From NCBI RefSeq assembly GCF_040954645.1, contig NC_092809.1, forward strand, positions 134,591,914 to 134,655,913: DNA of 64,000 nt. The letters run 5' to 3'. This document shows, one piece after another, positions 1 through 11,244 of this stretch. A program made the translations under genes and the position numbers. Every line of letters starts with the position of its first letter. The first letter of the stretch is position 1. The DNA comes from Diabrotica undecimpunctata. Its lineage: Eukaryota; Arthropoda; Insecta; Coleoptera; Chrysomelidae. Below the pieces are notes generated by a model, which saw only the letters and a program-made list of their open reading frames with translations, did not search any database and was not told where the DNA came from.

Positions 1-344
1 CAGTATTAGACGCATTATGAAAAGTGCATATAACTACTGAAACTTTTAACATTTCGTTTTATAAAACATAGATATGGCAACATTAAAAACATAATCCAGC
101 CGCTGACTAATGCCAAATTTGACAAATTTTAACGGATTTTGCAGTGGTGTTGCAAGACTCCATAAGGCAGGTTATAAGAATCATTGTGCATGTGTGTTGG
201 CATTATTAAGCGTTTGTTATTATATCAAGGTTAATATTGCACTTTTATAACAAGAAATTGCACAAAACCATGTTTTTTTAAAGATTTAATGTGTTCGTTG
301 GTTAATTATTTTCTCCAATTAAAATTTATTTACAAATAAAGAAC

Positions 345-1383
345 GGTCGGTAAAAGGTGCTTTAAAATTCAAAATCAACCGTTTACCGACCGGGCGGTCG
401 GAATGAATATCGAATACCGAAATTTTAAAAATATTTTAGCATACAATCATATTATATATTTTTTCTTAAACGTAATAAACCAACGATTCACTTGAGCATT
501 TGCCGACCAACTAGATTGTAATTTTCAATTAAAAGAAGTAATATGAAAGTTGAACAAAATTGTATTTTATTGGAAGAATTACTTCAAATAGAATAATATA
601 TTAAGTGTCATATTTCCAAAAGTCTGTTTTTGAACCGTAAACGATAATCATATTCATTAAGTCTTGGTTTTGACGGTACGGGACTAGAAGTGAAGACTAT
701 GATAAGAAGTGGTTCACATTGGAAATGGCTTGAGAAAGGGGATATTTTATCATATTCAGAAAATGAAATATTTAAAAAAATTAATCCTCCAAAACTCGTG
801 AATACAAGGGGCATCAATGCAATTCCGGAGATGGATGCAATAAAAAATATAATAATAAAAAAATAAAAGGATTTCATACCAACGTTCAATCTATTATACA
901 TGCCCAATATAATATGTAACTTTTTATTTGTTGTATTATGAATTTATATTTTTTAAAATATTAAAATCTTCAGCTGCGTTAGTTTTTTCAATTGAGCCAG
1001 TAGATATGACTATTTTTAAATTAATAAGTTAATATAATGTTGTTAATTACTTAAATAAGTAGTCCCCCAAGAAGGTCGCTGATAGGACTGAAATGTCCGG
1101 TAATTAGGTGCTTGTGGTCGGTAATAGCAAAAAAATCGGTCGGTGATAAGTGAGTTTTTTTCAAGCCGGTCGGTAAAGGGAGTATTTTAATGAAATTGTA
1201 CATAATTATTAAAACATTTAAAAAAAGAATTAAACTGTGATAATATTATTTTTTCTATATTTCTAGCTGAATGGACTAGATTAAAACTTATTTTTAAAAA
1301 TTATGCAAAGAAAAATAAAAACGTATTCTTCTTATTATTGAATCTGCTTATAAGGAAAACCTTAAGTGGTCGGTAAAAGGTAC
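345..1383. repeat. Dispersed GGTCGGTAAA motif cluster
   Basis: The ten-base motif GGTCGGTAAA occurs at 345, inverted at 382-391, at 1168 and at 1368, with close variants at 1116 (GGTCGGTAAT) and 1138 (GGTCGGTGAT). The copies at 345-360 and 1368-1383 share 15 of 16 bases (GGTCGGTAAAAGGTGC and GGTCGGTAAAAGGTAC). No gene is seen between 1 and 1383. The motif may mark the ends of an unrecognised repeat or be a degenerate satellite. Confidence 0.5.
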
Positions 1384-2005
1384 AGTTATCTTACTTGTTT
1401 CTTAGGTGTTAGACATGCTCCCGCACATTTTAATTCAATATTTTGCCTGTTCCTTGTGCCCTTCAGAATGATGGCTTCGGTTTTCTCTGTCGCAAGTTTC
1501 AGTCCATGCTGCGTCATCCATTTCTTTACGACGCCGCCTGCGTTTCGAACCCGGTATTTGAGATCTGGCTCATCCCGGGCCACTACCAGTACAGCGAGGT
1601 CATCCGTGAATGCAAAGGAGGTTGTACCCTCTCCGTATTCACAGTGCATAACCCCGTCATAAATATGCCAGATTCCATAGCGTCGGACCCAAGACAGTTC
1701 ACTGAGGTACACCGGCCGTCACGTCCACGATCGTGCCCTTTTCCACCATAATGCTTATCTCGGACAAATACTCCGCCACCACATTCATCAGGTAACCAGG
1801 ACATTCTCTCTCCTCCATTGCCTTCATTACTTCGTTCCACTGCAACGTATTGAATGCATTCTTAACATCGAATAACAGCAGGGCCGAACAGCGATGTTCA
1901 TCCCCTTTGTTGCGCAATGCTTCGAGTACACTCATGATTGCATTAATCGTGCTTTTCCCTTTACAGAAACCAAATTGCCTCCTTGATAAACCACCTGACC
2001 TGATT
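1384..2005 (-). pseudogene. R1-clade non-LTR retrotransposon reverse transcriptase fragment
   Basis: Three overlapping frames on the minus strand give one reverse transcriptase palm fragment of about 200 residues. In order: RQFGFCKGKSTINAIMSVLE (RT motif 2), then LLFDVKNAFNTLQW carrying the first catalytic Asp, then VTAGVPQ, then after a frame break GPTLWN-like sequence and AFTDDLAVLVVA carrying the catalytic Asp pair. The GVPQ...LGPTLWN...DGV order and the GLKLATEKTEAIIL segment are typical of R1-type elements. A TGA after GVPQ and the frame changes show it is dead. The endonuclease, thumb and C-terminal zinc finger are missing. It lies just downstream of the host gene's last exon, in the opposite direction to transcription units on the plus strand. 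Clade assignment is from motif memory. Confidence 0.75.
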
Positions 2006-2009
2006 TACC

Positions 2010-3653
2010 TTTCAATCTGCCTATCTAACGAGGAAGTTAACACATTTTAAGAGACAAAACAGATAGTTCAAAAGAGATAACAAACAATATAATAATTTAA
2101 TATCAGTTTACTTCATATGTGAAGATTGTGTTAGAGAAGAATCATTACAAATTTTGAAGAAATCTGTATATGGTTGAAAAGTAACAAATCTTTTAACAGT
2201 GCTTTGAGTACGATATTAAAATCCTTCTTTTTGTTTGTATTGTACTGTAATTTATAGAGTTAAGATTCGCGTCAAAAATTGTTATAGTTTACATGAAATT
2301 ATTAATTGGTTAGGGCTAATTGGTTTTTCTATTGCTTAGTGATTGTTATTGTTAATAGTCGGCTTAATTATTCGGGATCATTTTTGCAAATGGAAGTTAA
2401 TATGAAAGGAAAATAGTTTAGTTTAAAATGGGTGAGATATGGTTACGATGGAAACGACAAGCGAGTTTTTATCATTTTGTAGCAATTTAACTTGTTATCT
2501 TCCATAGAGATTTTGCAGGTGTGTGGGAGGTTTTATTGCGACAACTATAGTAGAGGATCTATCCAGGCGAGACAAATACGCGCTCATTTTTCACCTGTAA
2601 AACTAGTCCTTTTATTGTCCTATGTACTTTTCTCTCTCTAATGCAGTGGACACCGGATGAGACAAATAATTTTGTAGATTAACCCCTAATTTGCCACTTA
2701 GACTCGAAAGACTTGACATTAGTACATTATATTATATTAGCTTAAACTCTATAACAATTGTCTTAGGTGTTCAGAGGCTATTATAATTCAATAACTTTAA
2801 ACCAATATTTTAATGTCGCTTTACACAAAAACAAAAATAAAAAAATTCGCTCTAGTGTTTTCGTCATAGTGTGTTCTAACATTTACAAAAAACCAATATA
2901 TAAAAAATTAAAAAAAAAAAGATAGAAAAATACTTCAAAAGGAGCTAAGAGACAGAAATAACAAAAGTATAGTATATTATACTATATAAAGTATAGTTAC
3001 CTAAAAATGAAGAACCAGGACACTTAAATGAAAAAGAGGCGGAAAATATAATTAAAAGGTTACTATCTAGACAACAAGAAGAAGCAAAAGAATCAAAGAT
3101 AGGCAAAGAACAAAATAAAGATAAAAGATAACCAAAGTTATCAGAATGCATTGCCTGAATAGACTATTAGAGCGGTAAATTAGGAAGTCCTGACGAAGAA
3201 ATATGTTCACGGATGGAGTAAAATTAATGGTGGAAAATGGTGATTGACGATGTAGTATTTTGGTCTGCTCTCATATATTACCAAGACGACAACCCTATAA
3301 ATGACCACAAAATTAATCAGTTTAACAGTTTTGAATTCTGCTGTGTCATCAAGCTTATAGAAATTGCTTGGAAGCTCAATTGATCAATAACTGGGCAGCG
3401 TTTTTAAGTGAAGTTAAATGTCGCCAAATTAAGATAAACCAAATTTTAACCAAATTAATGTTTTTGGTAATGGCCAAATTGTTTTTAAAATATTTTTTTT
3501 AATTTGGTTGTCGATTGAAGTTCCTTATTGTTTATCAAAACTTATGTTCCACAGGTATAAAAAAAATATTTTTTAAATAGTTTTATAACTAATCTAGTAT
3601 TTTCCTAGATGAATTTAAGCCAGTTAATATTTACTAACACGACATCAAAAAAT
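2010..3653. other. No gene seen; 3' side of protease homologue gene
   Basis: I see no supported coding sequence here. On the minus strand this is the stretch directly after the TGA at 3654 and should contain the host gene's 3' UTR, but I could not settle on a polyadenylation signal. Short minus-strand ORFs around 2945-3151 are lysine-rich and low in complexity and are not convincing. Confidence 0.4.
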
Positions 3654-3871
3654 TCAATCCTCCAATGTCATTTGGGATTTTATCCAATCCAAGGACTTGG
3701 CAACGTCCCAAAATAAATAGGCTCTTTTTGAAAAATCACATATGTCGGTGTCATCTATTCTATGCAATGTTACACCTATACCTATTAAATAGTATGCTCC
3801 ATCCATGAATATAGAGAATCCTGCACCATTCTCTCTTATGCAATATCCTCCTCCCAGTTTTTTTTCTCGTT
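3654..3871 (-). CDS. Terminal exon of gastrulation-defective-like serine protease homologue
   Basis: This 218-nt exon starts after ATATTTAG, and its first two bases complete a Lys codon with the last base of the exon ending at 54285. It then stays open to a TGA at 3654-3656. The peptide contains KLGGGYCIRENG, in place of the GDSGGG block, so the catalytic Ser position is Leu. It continues with YYLIGIGV (YLRGIVS in relatives), a DICDFSK block and a LFWDVAKSLDWI C-terminal helix (TDVxKYLDWI in the family). Residues usually lying between the TFCAG and GDSGGG blocks are shortened by roughly seven, so a small exon could be missing or the loop may be deleted. The frame match across 50 kb, the correct domain order and three canonical splice sites support one gene rather than unrelated fragments. 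Confidence 0.8.
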
Positions 3872-3889
3872 CTAAATATAAAAAATACG

Positions 3890-3892
<3 letters not shown>

Positions 3893-3964
<72 letters not shown>
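3893..3964. repeat. TA microsatellite at 5' edge of gypsy A
   Basis: About 36 uninterrupted TA units directly abut the start of the family A LTR (TGAGATGATTGG), so the element probably inserted into or beside this tract. Confidence 0.9.
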
Positions 3965-3966
<2 letters not shown>

Positions 3967-4271
3967 AGATGATTGGCGTTTAAAGAAAATAATTTATAAG
4001 TTACACACTAGATAATGTTAGATATAAAAAATATTTGGTTATTTTAATAAGTTATATACTAGAGAATTTTATAAAAATTATTTATATGAGGGTATTTTTA
4101 AGAAATTAGCATATAATAAGTGTAAAAAGTTTTTTTTTTAATAATTATAATATTGTAAATATATTTAAGTGGGCCATGTGCATAGGCAACCAACTATACA
4201 TTTAAATGACAGTTGAATAAGAATTTACGAATATAAGTGGGGTTATAATAATATGTTAGTTTAAAAATGTT

Positions 4272-4276
<5 letters not shown>

Positions 4277-4321
<45 letters not shown>

Positions 4322-5556
4322 GATATTTAAAGTCTTGGTGCGCCAAGCAATAATTAGCTAATTAATTTTTTTGATTAATTAAAATTATTTAAATGATATG
4401 ATTATGACTCTATCACAATTTTTAATTCTTTTATCTCAGGGTTAAATTCGTGCTTCAATATCTATGCTATTACATGTGAAATTACATTACAAACAATATT
4501 AATTGAAAACTCAAAATCCCAAACTATTCTAACTCTCCTAATCAAAATATTTATATCCTTTCTAAATTACGTGTAAAAATTGTGTTATCAATAAAAGAAA
4601 AAAAACTGCAGAAAACAAAAATATCTCTCTCTGATGATGAGTGGTCCAAATCCTTGTTCCTTGTAGACTGTATTATCTCCTCTCAACCGCTCCCTATGTA
4701 ATCAGCAATCTTACAACAGATTGTTGCAAGTATATCGTCCTTAATGATCTCCTTCAAAAGCAACAATCATTCAAATTATGATAGCCTTTCTCCTCTCGAT
4801 AAACTGAATCTCTCGTTGGCCCGAGTGAAAAATGACTCTTGGAATATCTTCTCTTTACGATAAACTGAATCTCTCGTTGGCCTGAACAGTGACTCTTGGA
4901 ATATAAGTAGAGAAATATGACTTACAATATTTTGCTGCTCCAGCTTCTGTCAGATACACTAACTCCACAAAAACTCACTAACATCCAACACTACTGCTTG
5001 CTACTTCTTGGGAACCACCAAAGAACAATCACTGTTCGTCTTACAGACTTGGAAAACCAACTGATTATCTTTTCTCTCTCCTCAATCTCGCTAAACTTTT
5101 TCCTACATACTTATCCCACCTTTTTCAATCTCCGCCAATCAAAACTCGTCACAATTCCCCCATTTTTTCATTTCGATAACAAACAAATTTTTACCTATAA
5201 TTATAAAATTTCCTAAAACTTATTTACAAATAATATTTTCTATAATTCTTAAAAACTAACAAAAACCTCTTTCTAAAATCTCTTCTATTTGTCTCTAATC
5301 ACTGCATTAATGTATTTTGGAAAACCCCGTTCAATTGTCTTTGGATTTCACTTAAAATTATGCGGGTCACTCAAGTATAACAAAGAAATAATTTATGCAA
5401 AGCTTACATTTTGTTTAGTACAGGTAATCCAAGAATTTAATAACTTTCCTTCTTCGAAATGTTTGTTGGATATTATCCTACTTATCTGAATTATTTTAAT
5501 GTTTATGAACTAATATTTTTAAACAAACCAATATTTTTCTCGATTTTACATATCAT

Positions 5557-5619
<63 letters not shown>
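4277..5619. repeat. TA tracts flanking the family B solo LTR
   Basis: TA repeats occupy 4277-4314 and 5561-5619. The matching place in the 3' LTR of family A (13913-13920) has only about four TA units, so the target was a short TA run that was duplicated or has since expanded. Confidence 0.85.
4315..5560 (-). repeat. Solo LTR of gypsy family B, reversed
   Basis: On the minus strand this matches the family B LTR from its first bases (TTGTTATGATATGTAAAATC) to its last (ATATCACAATAA). It is about 200 bp shorter than the array copies: it lacks one copy of a 37-bp internal duplication and about 170 bp near the 3' end. No internal region is attached, so it is a solo LTR. Both ends lie in TA repeats (4277-4314 and 5561-5619) that interrupt the family A LTR. 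Confidence 0.88.
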
Positions 5620-5622
<3 letters not shown>

Positions 5623-6534
5623 ACTGATTTAAGTTTATATTCTGATCTGAAAAGCCTAAATGTCGATAAAATTCTCGATAGAAAAGTAAGGAATTCTCTA
5701 GATCACCGAAGATGGCCTTGTTTGCGAAATGGACTGTTCCAGAAAATTCAGACATGTAGGAGATGGAACAAATCGAATATGATTTCTTGCCAGATGATTC
5801 TGGAACATGGAAAAAGATATAAATACCCGGTGATTTGGATTCAGAGGGCAGTCAGATGGCCAGTTCAGTTAGTAAGAAAGTTAGTTAGAAGATTTAGTTA
5901 GTGAAGTCAATTGTTCACAAGTTCAAGATAGTCAGTCAGAAGGTCCAGATGTTCAATATAATAATTTCAATGAAGATTAAGAAACAGTATAAAGATAATA
6001 TTATTGAAGATTAAAAATTATGTTATGTAAAAATGGTAATTGGATAATGGAAGGAAGTATTAATTGAAAATTAAAATTATATAATATATTTGGTGATTGG
6101 ATATTGGTATATTGAAAAGAAGAATATATATATAAATGCTGTTAAGAAGAAAAATATTTTAAATTGGTGGAAGCTGATATTTGGAAAAAGTAATTTCACA
6201 AAAACAAGGATAACCGAGGCTGAGAACGAAGACATTGAGTGGTGATTAAAATCTTTATTTTGGAGAACATTTTATTTAGGCATTCAGTGCCTAAAAAATT
6301 TACATTATCTATATAATTTAATTAGTTTCATAAGAATTTTAATCTAAAGATAGTTTATTTTAAACTTTACATTGGTTATGTTAGATATATATGTGTGTTT
6401 CATAATAGATATAATAAAGATAATTTCAAAAAGTGCTTACAAACTAATTCTTTGAGAACCGCGATAAAAACCCTATATATATTATTAAAAAACACTCATT
6501 GCTCATCGTTCACAAATAATACATCATCACAATT

Positions 6535-6552
6535 TGGCGCCCACCGCGGTGG
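6535..6552 (+). other. Primer binding site of gypsy A
   Basis: TGGCGCCCACCGCGGTGG lies three bases after the 5' LTR. It begins with the TGG that complements a tRNA 3' CCA end. It shares TGGCGCCC with the sites of families B and C but differs afterwards. The matching tRNA was not identified. Confidence 0.7.
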
Positions 6553-7379
6553 CTCTCTATTTAAAAGAATTAGTTTGGAAAGATAAGTGCTCTCATATAA
6601 TTAAATAAATTATCATTAGAAAGAAAAAATTATAGATTTTATTTTCAATTATATTTGAACAAGTAAAGTCTCAAAATGTCTCAAGGAAAGAAGGGCACAA
6701 GAAGCAAAAAGAATGAAGAAGATGTGGAAGTAGAAATACAACCTCTACAAGAGGAAATTTTAGTTCAAGTTCCACAAGATACTGCAGAAATCAATATAGA
6801 AAGAGAGGAAAATGTCAATATGGCAACCTTGATGTCATTAATGATGCAGATGAACAAGACAATGGAAGATAATTCAAAACAAATCAAAGAAGACATGAAA
6901 AAAATGGAAGAGAATTCAAAAGAAATCAAAGAAGACATGAAAAAATTGGAAGAGAATTCAAAAGAAGTCAAAGAAGACATGAAAAAAATGGAACAGAAAT
7001 TGGAAGAGAATTATAGAAAATTAGAAAAGAAAATAGAAGATAATAATAATAAAATTGTAAAACAAATAGAAAAACAAATGGATAAAAAACTTGAAGCTGC
7101 AGAGAAAAAAGTAGCAAATGAAATAAAAAATATACGGAATGACTACAAGAAAAGGATAGAAAATGAGAGGACAGAAGTAAAGAGGATTATTCAAGATAAT
7201 AAGATAGATATAGAACAGAAAATAGAGTTGCAGAAATGTAACTTAGAAGTAAAAATTAACGAAGACAGGAGAAACACAGAAGAAAAATTAGACGATATAC
7301 AACAAAATATCCAAATAAATAGTAATCAAATAAGAAATGTGGAACAGAGAATAGATGATATTTCACAAATGAGAGACAT

Positions 7380-7833
7380 TGTCATCGAATGCCATAGTCT
7401 GTGGACTAGTACACATTTCGATGCACATCGTCCCGCCTCGAATTTTCCCATTGGCTCTTGACCTTTAAATCCCTATTTATCGCTCGAACAGCGCATATAA
7501 ATATGGCGATTTTCAGGTCAGCCAGGTCAGTTCCGCACGGGCTCTCCGAAAGCTTAGTGCTCTCGGGGCTCTGCTTCCTGCATTTATTTTCCATACTCTG
7601 TGGCTGAGAATTGTTTCAACTGAACTTGGTGTTTTATTTCGACGAAGAAATTGTCATGTAAGAAATATCTTGCCTTTTTCAAGGCAAGACACCGAAGATA
7701 AATATTTTCCAAGTCCATAACCCGAAAATGGACTTAAGTAGAGGAGCTCTCGACAGTATATTAGAAGCCCTCTACAGAGCACCTGGGGATCTCAGAAGGT
7801 GGCTAGACCCTTATTTGTTCCCCCGAGGTGACA
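7380..7833 (+). repeat. 5' LTR of element C
   Basis: 454 bp, TG...CA ends. A TATAAA box at 7496-7501 follows the U3-like segment, and AAGATAAATATTTT near 7697 is a possible polyadenylation region. Primer binding site is directly adjacent at 7834. Confidence 0.9.
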
Positions 7834-8402
7834 TGGCGCCCGACAACGTGGTTAAAATCCGAACTCACGACCCAGCTCGAATTCACAGAAGGCAACACAC
7901 CATTGACTTCAACATGGGGAGAACCACGTAGTGTTAGAAAGCAACACTCCGACATCGAGGCCTTCTGCAGACCTGATGCCTTCGACGTGCAGACACCTTT
8001 GACGAGCCAGGCTTATTCGAAGTTAGAAGCTTCAGATGCCGATGGAAGTCCCGGAGTAGACCCAGTCATCGCCCCCCTACCGAAAGTGGTTGGACGACCA
8101 CGTAGTCTTCGGCACACTGGTACTCTATGAAACCCCGTTGGATATGGCAGATGGGATCCGGACGACCGAGAAGAAGACGAGCCTGTTGGAGGAGTTGGCA
8201 CACCGACCGAGGATGAACCTGTAGGAGCTTGAGATGCCGTCATCACCACCGATCTCCCCCTGTAAGTAGTGCAGTGTTGTGTGAATTTCTTTTTGAACAT
8301 TTTACTTGTATTTTTATGCATATTTTCTTGTGTATTTTCACATTTGTATTTTTTAATCAATAAATATTTTTCCCAGCCGCAGAGTCTCCAGAGGAGGGGG
8401 GA

Positions 8403-8856
8403 TGTCATCGAATGCCATAGTCTGTGGACTAGTACGCATTTCGATGCACATCATCCCGTCTCGAATTTTCCCATTGGCTCTTGACCTTTAAATCCCTATT
8501 TATCGCTCGAACAGCGAATATAAATATGGCGATTTTCAGGTCAGCTAGGTCAGTTCCGCACGGGCTCTCCGAGAGCTTAGTGCTCTCGGGGCTCTGCTTC
8601 CTGCATTTATTTTCCATACTCTGTGGCTGAGAATTGTTTCAACTGAACTTGGTGTTTTATTTCGACGAAGAAATTGTCATGTAAGAAATATCTTGCCTTT
8701 TTCAAGGCAAGACACCGAAGATAAATATTTTCCAAGTCCATAACCCGAAAATGGACTTAAGTAGAGGAGCTCTCGACAGTATATAAGAAGCCCTCTACAG
8801 AGCACCTGGGGATATCAGAAGGTGGCTAGACCCTTATTTGTTCCCCCGAGGTGACA
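8403..8856 (+). repeat. 3' LTR of element C
   Basis: 454 bp, preceded by the polypurine tract at 8389-8402 and followed by the ACAT target duplicate. Substitutions against the 5' LTR include changes at the TATA box flank (GCGCATATAA to GCGAATATAA). Confidence 0.9.
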
Positions 8857-9813
8857 ACATAGGGAGACCTTACTTAAATTTAACAAATGAGACTGGGATT
8901 AATTTCTCTGGTAATATAAAAAATTTGCATCCTAGAGTATACATAAATAGTTTAAAACATAAATTAAGATTAGTGAATAATATTAATGATATTAAAGATT
9001 ATATTAGAATGACAATGCAGCAACTTGGTTTGCTAGTATTGAAAATGATTTAGATAATTTTCAAACATTTGAAAATAAATTTTTAAATTATTATTGGGGT
9101 GAATTAGATCAAGCCAAATTTAGAGAAACTCTATATTTTGGAAAGTATAATCACAATTTAAGATCAAATATGGTAGATTATGCATTAAAACTGATAAAAG
9201 TTGCAAAATATTTAGAACCACCACTTAGAAAGGATGAAACAGTTTTAAATGTATCTAGACATTTTGATGCTGATGTTGTGCAAACAGTAACTGTACAAAA
9301 TATTCAAACAATAGAGAGTTTTATTAATTTTATTCAAAGAATACAAAGAGGTAATATGGCAAGTAATAATGATAACAATGATATTAGGGTGAATAATAAT
9401 AACAGGAAAAACAATTATAACTTTCAATATAATAAGAATAATTATCAACAATATAGACAATCATACAATAATACTAGATATGGTGATAATTTACAAAATT
9501 TTAACAATAATAACAATAATCAAAATAGACAGAATCCTAATAACAATACTAGTTATAATAGACAAAATTTTAATAATAATACTAATTATAATAGACAAGA
9601 TTTTAACAATAGAAGAAATACAGAACGACCTAATTACAACAGACAGGTAAATTGTATACGAAGGAATAGAAGCTGCGAAGACAGGGAACGAAATAGTACA
9701 AGGCAAGAAAATGTGAGTAGAAGTCATAGTAGGGAAAGACATAGGACATCAGATCCAAGTGGTCAGACACAATCTGACAATTCTAACAATCAAAATTTTG
9801 TTCAGTAAACTTT

Positions 9814-11244
9814 TTGAATTACAAGTTAGGCCATTGCTATTATGAAAAACCTTCTAAATTTATTTCTTTAGATGAAGATAAAATTATTGAATCTATTAAT
9901 TTAATTTATATAAATGCTTTGGCCAAAAATAAAATGATTAAAATTATGATAGATACTGGTTCAGAAAGTACTTTAGTCTCGGAGAATTTTATTTTTAATA
10001 TATTAAAACTATCAGATATAATAAAAATTCCAAAAATTAAAATTGTTGGTGCAAATAATAAGAAGTTGGATGAAATTAATAAACTAGCCAATTTTAAAAT
10101 TAATATTCTTAATAAAGAAATTAATATGCAAGGATTTATTGTCAAGGATTTATATGTGGATATATTAATGGGAAATGATGAATTGGAAAAGAAGAAAGTA
10201 AAGATAGATTTTGAAGAAAAAATGGTAACTTTGGAAGGACAAATAATTAAATTTATGCAAAAAGATGAGGTGGAAGAAGGAATAAGAGTTGATAGGATAT
10301 TATTAAAAGAAAATAATGATGTTTATGAAGAAGAAATGTATTTTGATGATAGGGAAATGTCCCAAAAGAATGTAAAGAATAATTGTAGTGAATATTTAAG
10401 GAATGGAAATTTTAAGCAGATGGATGCCTACGAGGTGGAGTGCGTAAAATTGGAAGCAAGGAATAATGAGTACATAATGAAGAATAATTTTATTTGTAAA
10501 GAAGAAGATGTGATAAAAGTTAATTGCCCTGAAGAATATAAATCAATAGTCGTTTCCATATTGCAGCAACACAAGGGACTTGTCAATAAAAAAAATAGAA
10601 TTGCACAAAATTATATCCATAGTATAAAAGAAGAAAAAGATTTTAAAACAAAATCATACCCAATACCATATAAATACAGAGAAGAAGTAAACAGAACGAT
10701 TAATAATATGTTAGAAGATGGAATCATTGAGAAGGCAGATACACGTTTTATAAACCCTATAGTAGTAGTACGTAAAAGATCAGGTGAAATCAGGTTATGT
10801 TTGGATGCAAGGAATATTAACAAGTTCACTGAAAAGCAATTTGAAGCACCAATGAGTTTAGATGGAATACTAGGAAGAATTACAGGAATGTTATTTTTCA
10901 CTAAAATCAATTTACAGCATAGCTTTTGGTTAATACCTCTAGAAAGAAAAAGTAGACAGTATACAGGATTTCAGATAGATGGAGTAGTATATCAATTCAA
11001 GGTAGTACCATTTGGACTTCAATCATCTTGCAGTGCTCTATGTAGATGTCTTCATGATATTTTGGATCAATATGAACATTTTGTAATTCACTACATTGAT
11101 GATATATTAATTTTTTCTAAAACGGCTGAAGATCATGAGAAACGCCTAAAAATTATAATTAAAAGAGTTAGACAAAGTTGGACTAAAAATAAATCAAGAA
11201 AAATGTACATTTTTTCAAAAAGAAGTAATATATCTAGGTTATAA
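9814..11244 (+). pseudogene. pol part 1 of gypsy A: protease and reverse transcriptase
   Basis: This open frame of 476 codons follows gag in another frame. It starts at a TTG codon, so it was probably reached by frameshift or has lost the fusion with gag. Residues around 48-55 (IMIDTGSESTLVS) are the aspartic protease motif. The reverse transcriptase starts near residue 285 with YPIPYKYREEVNRTI, followed by GIIEKA, INPIVVVRKR, RLCLDARNIN, VVPFGLQSS and HYIDDILIFSK, which holds the catalytic Asp pair. The first catalytic Asp is missing: the FTKIDL position reads FTKINL (AAT at 10909-10911). A one-base change near 11170 ends this frame, with the true continuation in the next frame. The copy cannot make active enzyme. 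Confidence 0.88.

Larger units (their letters stand above)
3965..6531 (+). repeat. 5' LTR of gypsy family A (interrupted)
   Basis: The start is set by shared TGAGATGATTGG with the 3' LTR at 13599 and the end by the TGG of the primer binding site at 6535. Inside, a tract that reads only CATATATATAG in the 3' LTR has become two long TA tracts surrounding a reversed family B LTR (4315-5560). Without that insert the LTR is about 1.2-1.3 kb. Relative to the 3' LTR it keeps about 110 bp near 5955-6065 and lacks a roughly 90-bp duplication. Confidence 0.8.
7380..8856 (+). mobile_element. Miniature non-autonomous LTR element, family C (TRIM-like)
   Basis: Complete small LTR element of 1477 bp: LTR 7380-7833, internal 7834-8402, LTR 8403-8856. 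It is flanked by the perfect 4-bp duplication ACAT (7376-7379 and 8857-8860). Both LTRs are 454 bp, begin TGTCATCG and end GTGACA, and differ at about eight positions by my count. The site TGGCGCCCGACAACGTGG starts immediately after the first LTR, and a purine tract AGAGGAGGGGGGA ends at the second. The 569-bp internal region has no convincing coding sequence, so it would depend on another element for mobility. Removing it plus one ACAT restores the gag frame of gypsy A, proving a later insertion. The 4-bp duplication fits a gypsy-type integrase. Confidence 0.93.
6676..9808 (+). pseudogene. gag of gypsy family A, split by element C and a frameshift
   Basis: The ATG at 6676 opens a charged N-terminal region of about 230 residues with a long predicted coiled coil, including a 14-residue repeat (KEDMKKMEENSKEI and variants) around residues 72-115. 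Element C and its target duplication interrupt the frame at 7380-8860. The reading frame resumes in phase at 8861 with the capsid-like core. A single-base loss near 9010 shifts the frame, and the rest is open from about 9018 to the TAA at 9806. The core blocks (TFENKFLNYYWG, FGKYNHNL, VSRHFDADV) align with family B gag. The C-terminal region lacks a CCHC zinc knuckle and is instead an Asn/Tyr/Arg-rich tail with NYNRQ(D/N)FNN repeats, probably RNA-binding. The protein would package element RNA. Confidence 0.82.

Noticed and set aside
608..907. 99-codon minus-strand ORF
   Set aside because: Low-complexity Phe/Ile-rich peptide in AT-rich DNA. No motif and no neighbour supporting a gene.
4917..5489. 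Plus-strand ORFs of 99 and 66 codons
   Set aside because: They lie on the opposite strand of the family B solo LTR, which is noncoding in its other copies.
6535..6552. CCACCGCGGTGG resembles a cloning-vector polylinker
   Set aside because: It sits at the primer binding site position right after the LTR, begins with TGGCGCCC as in the other two families, and its flanks are ordinary retrotransposon sequence.
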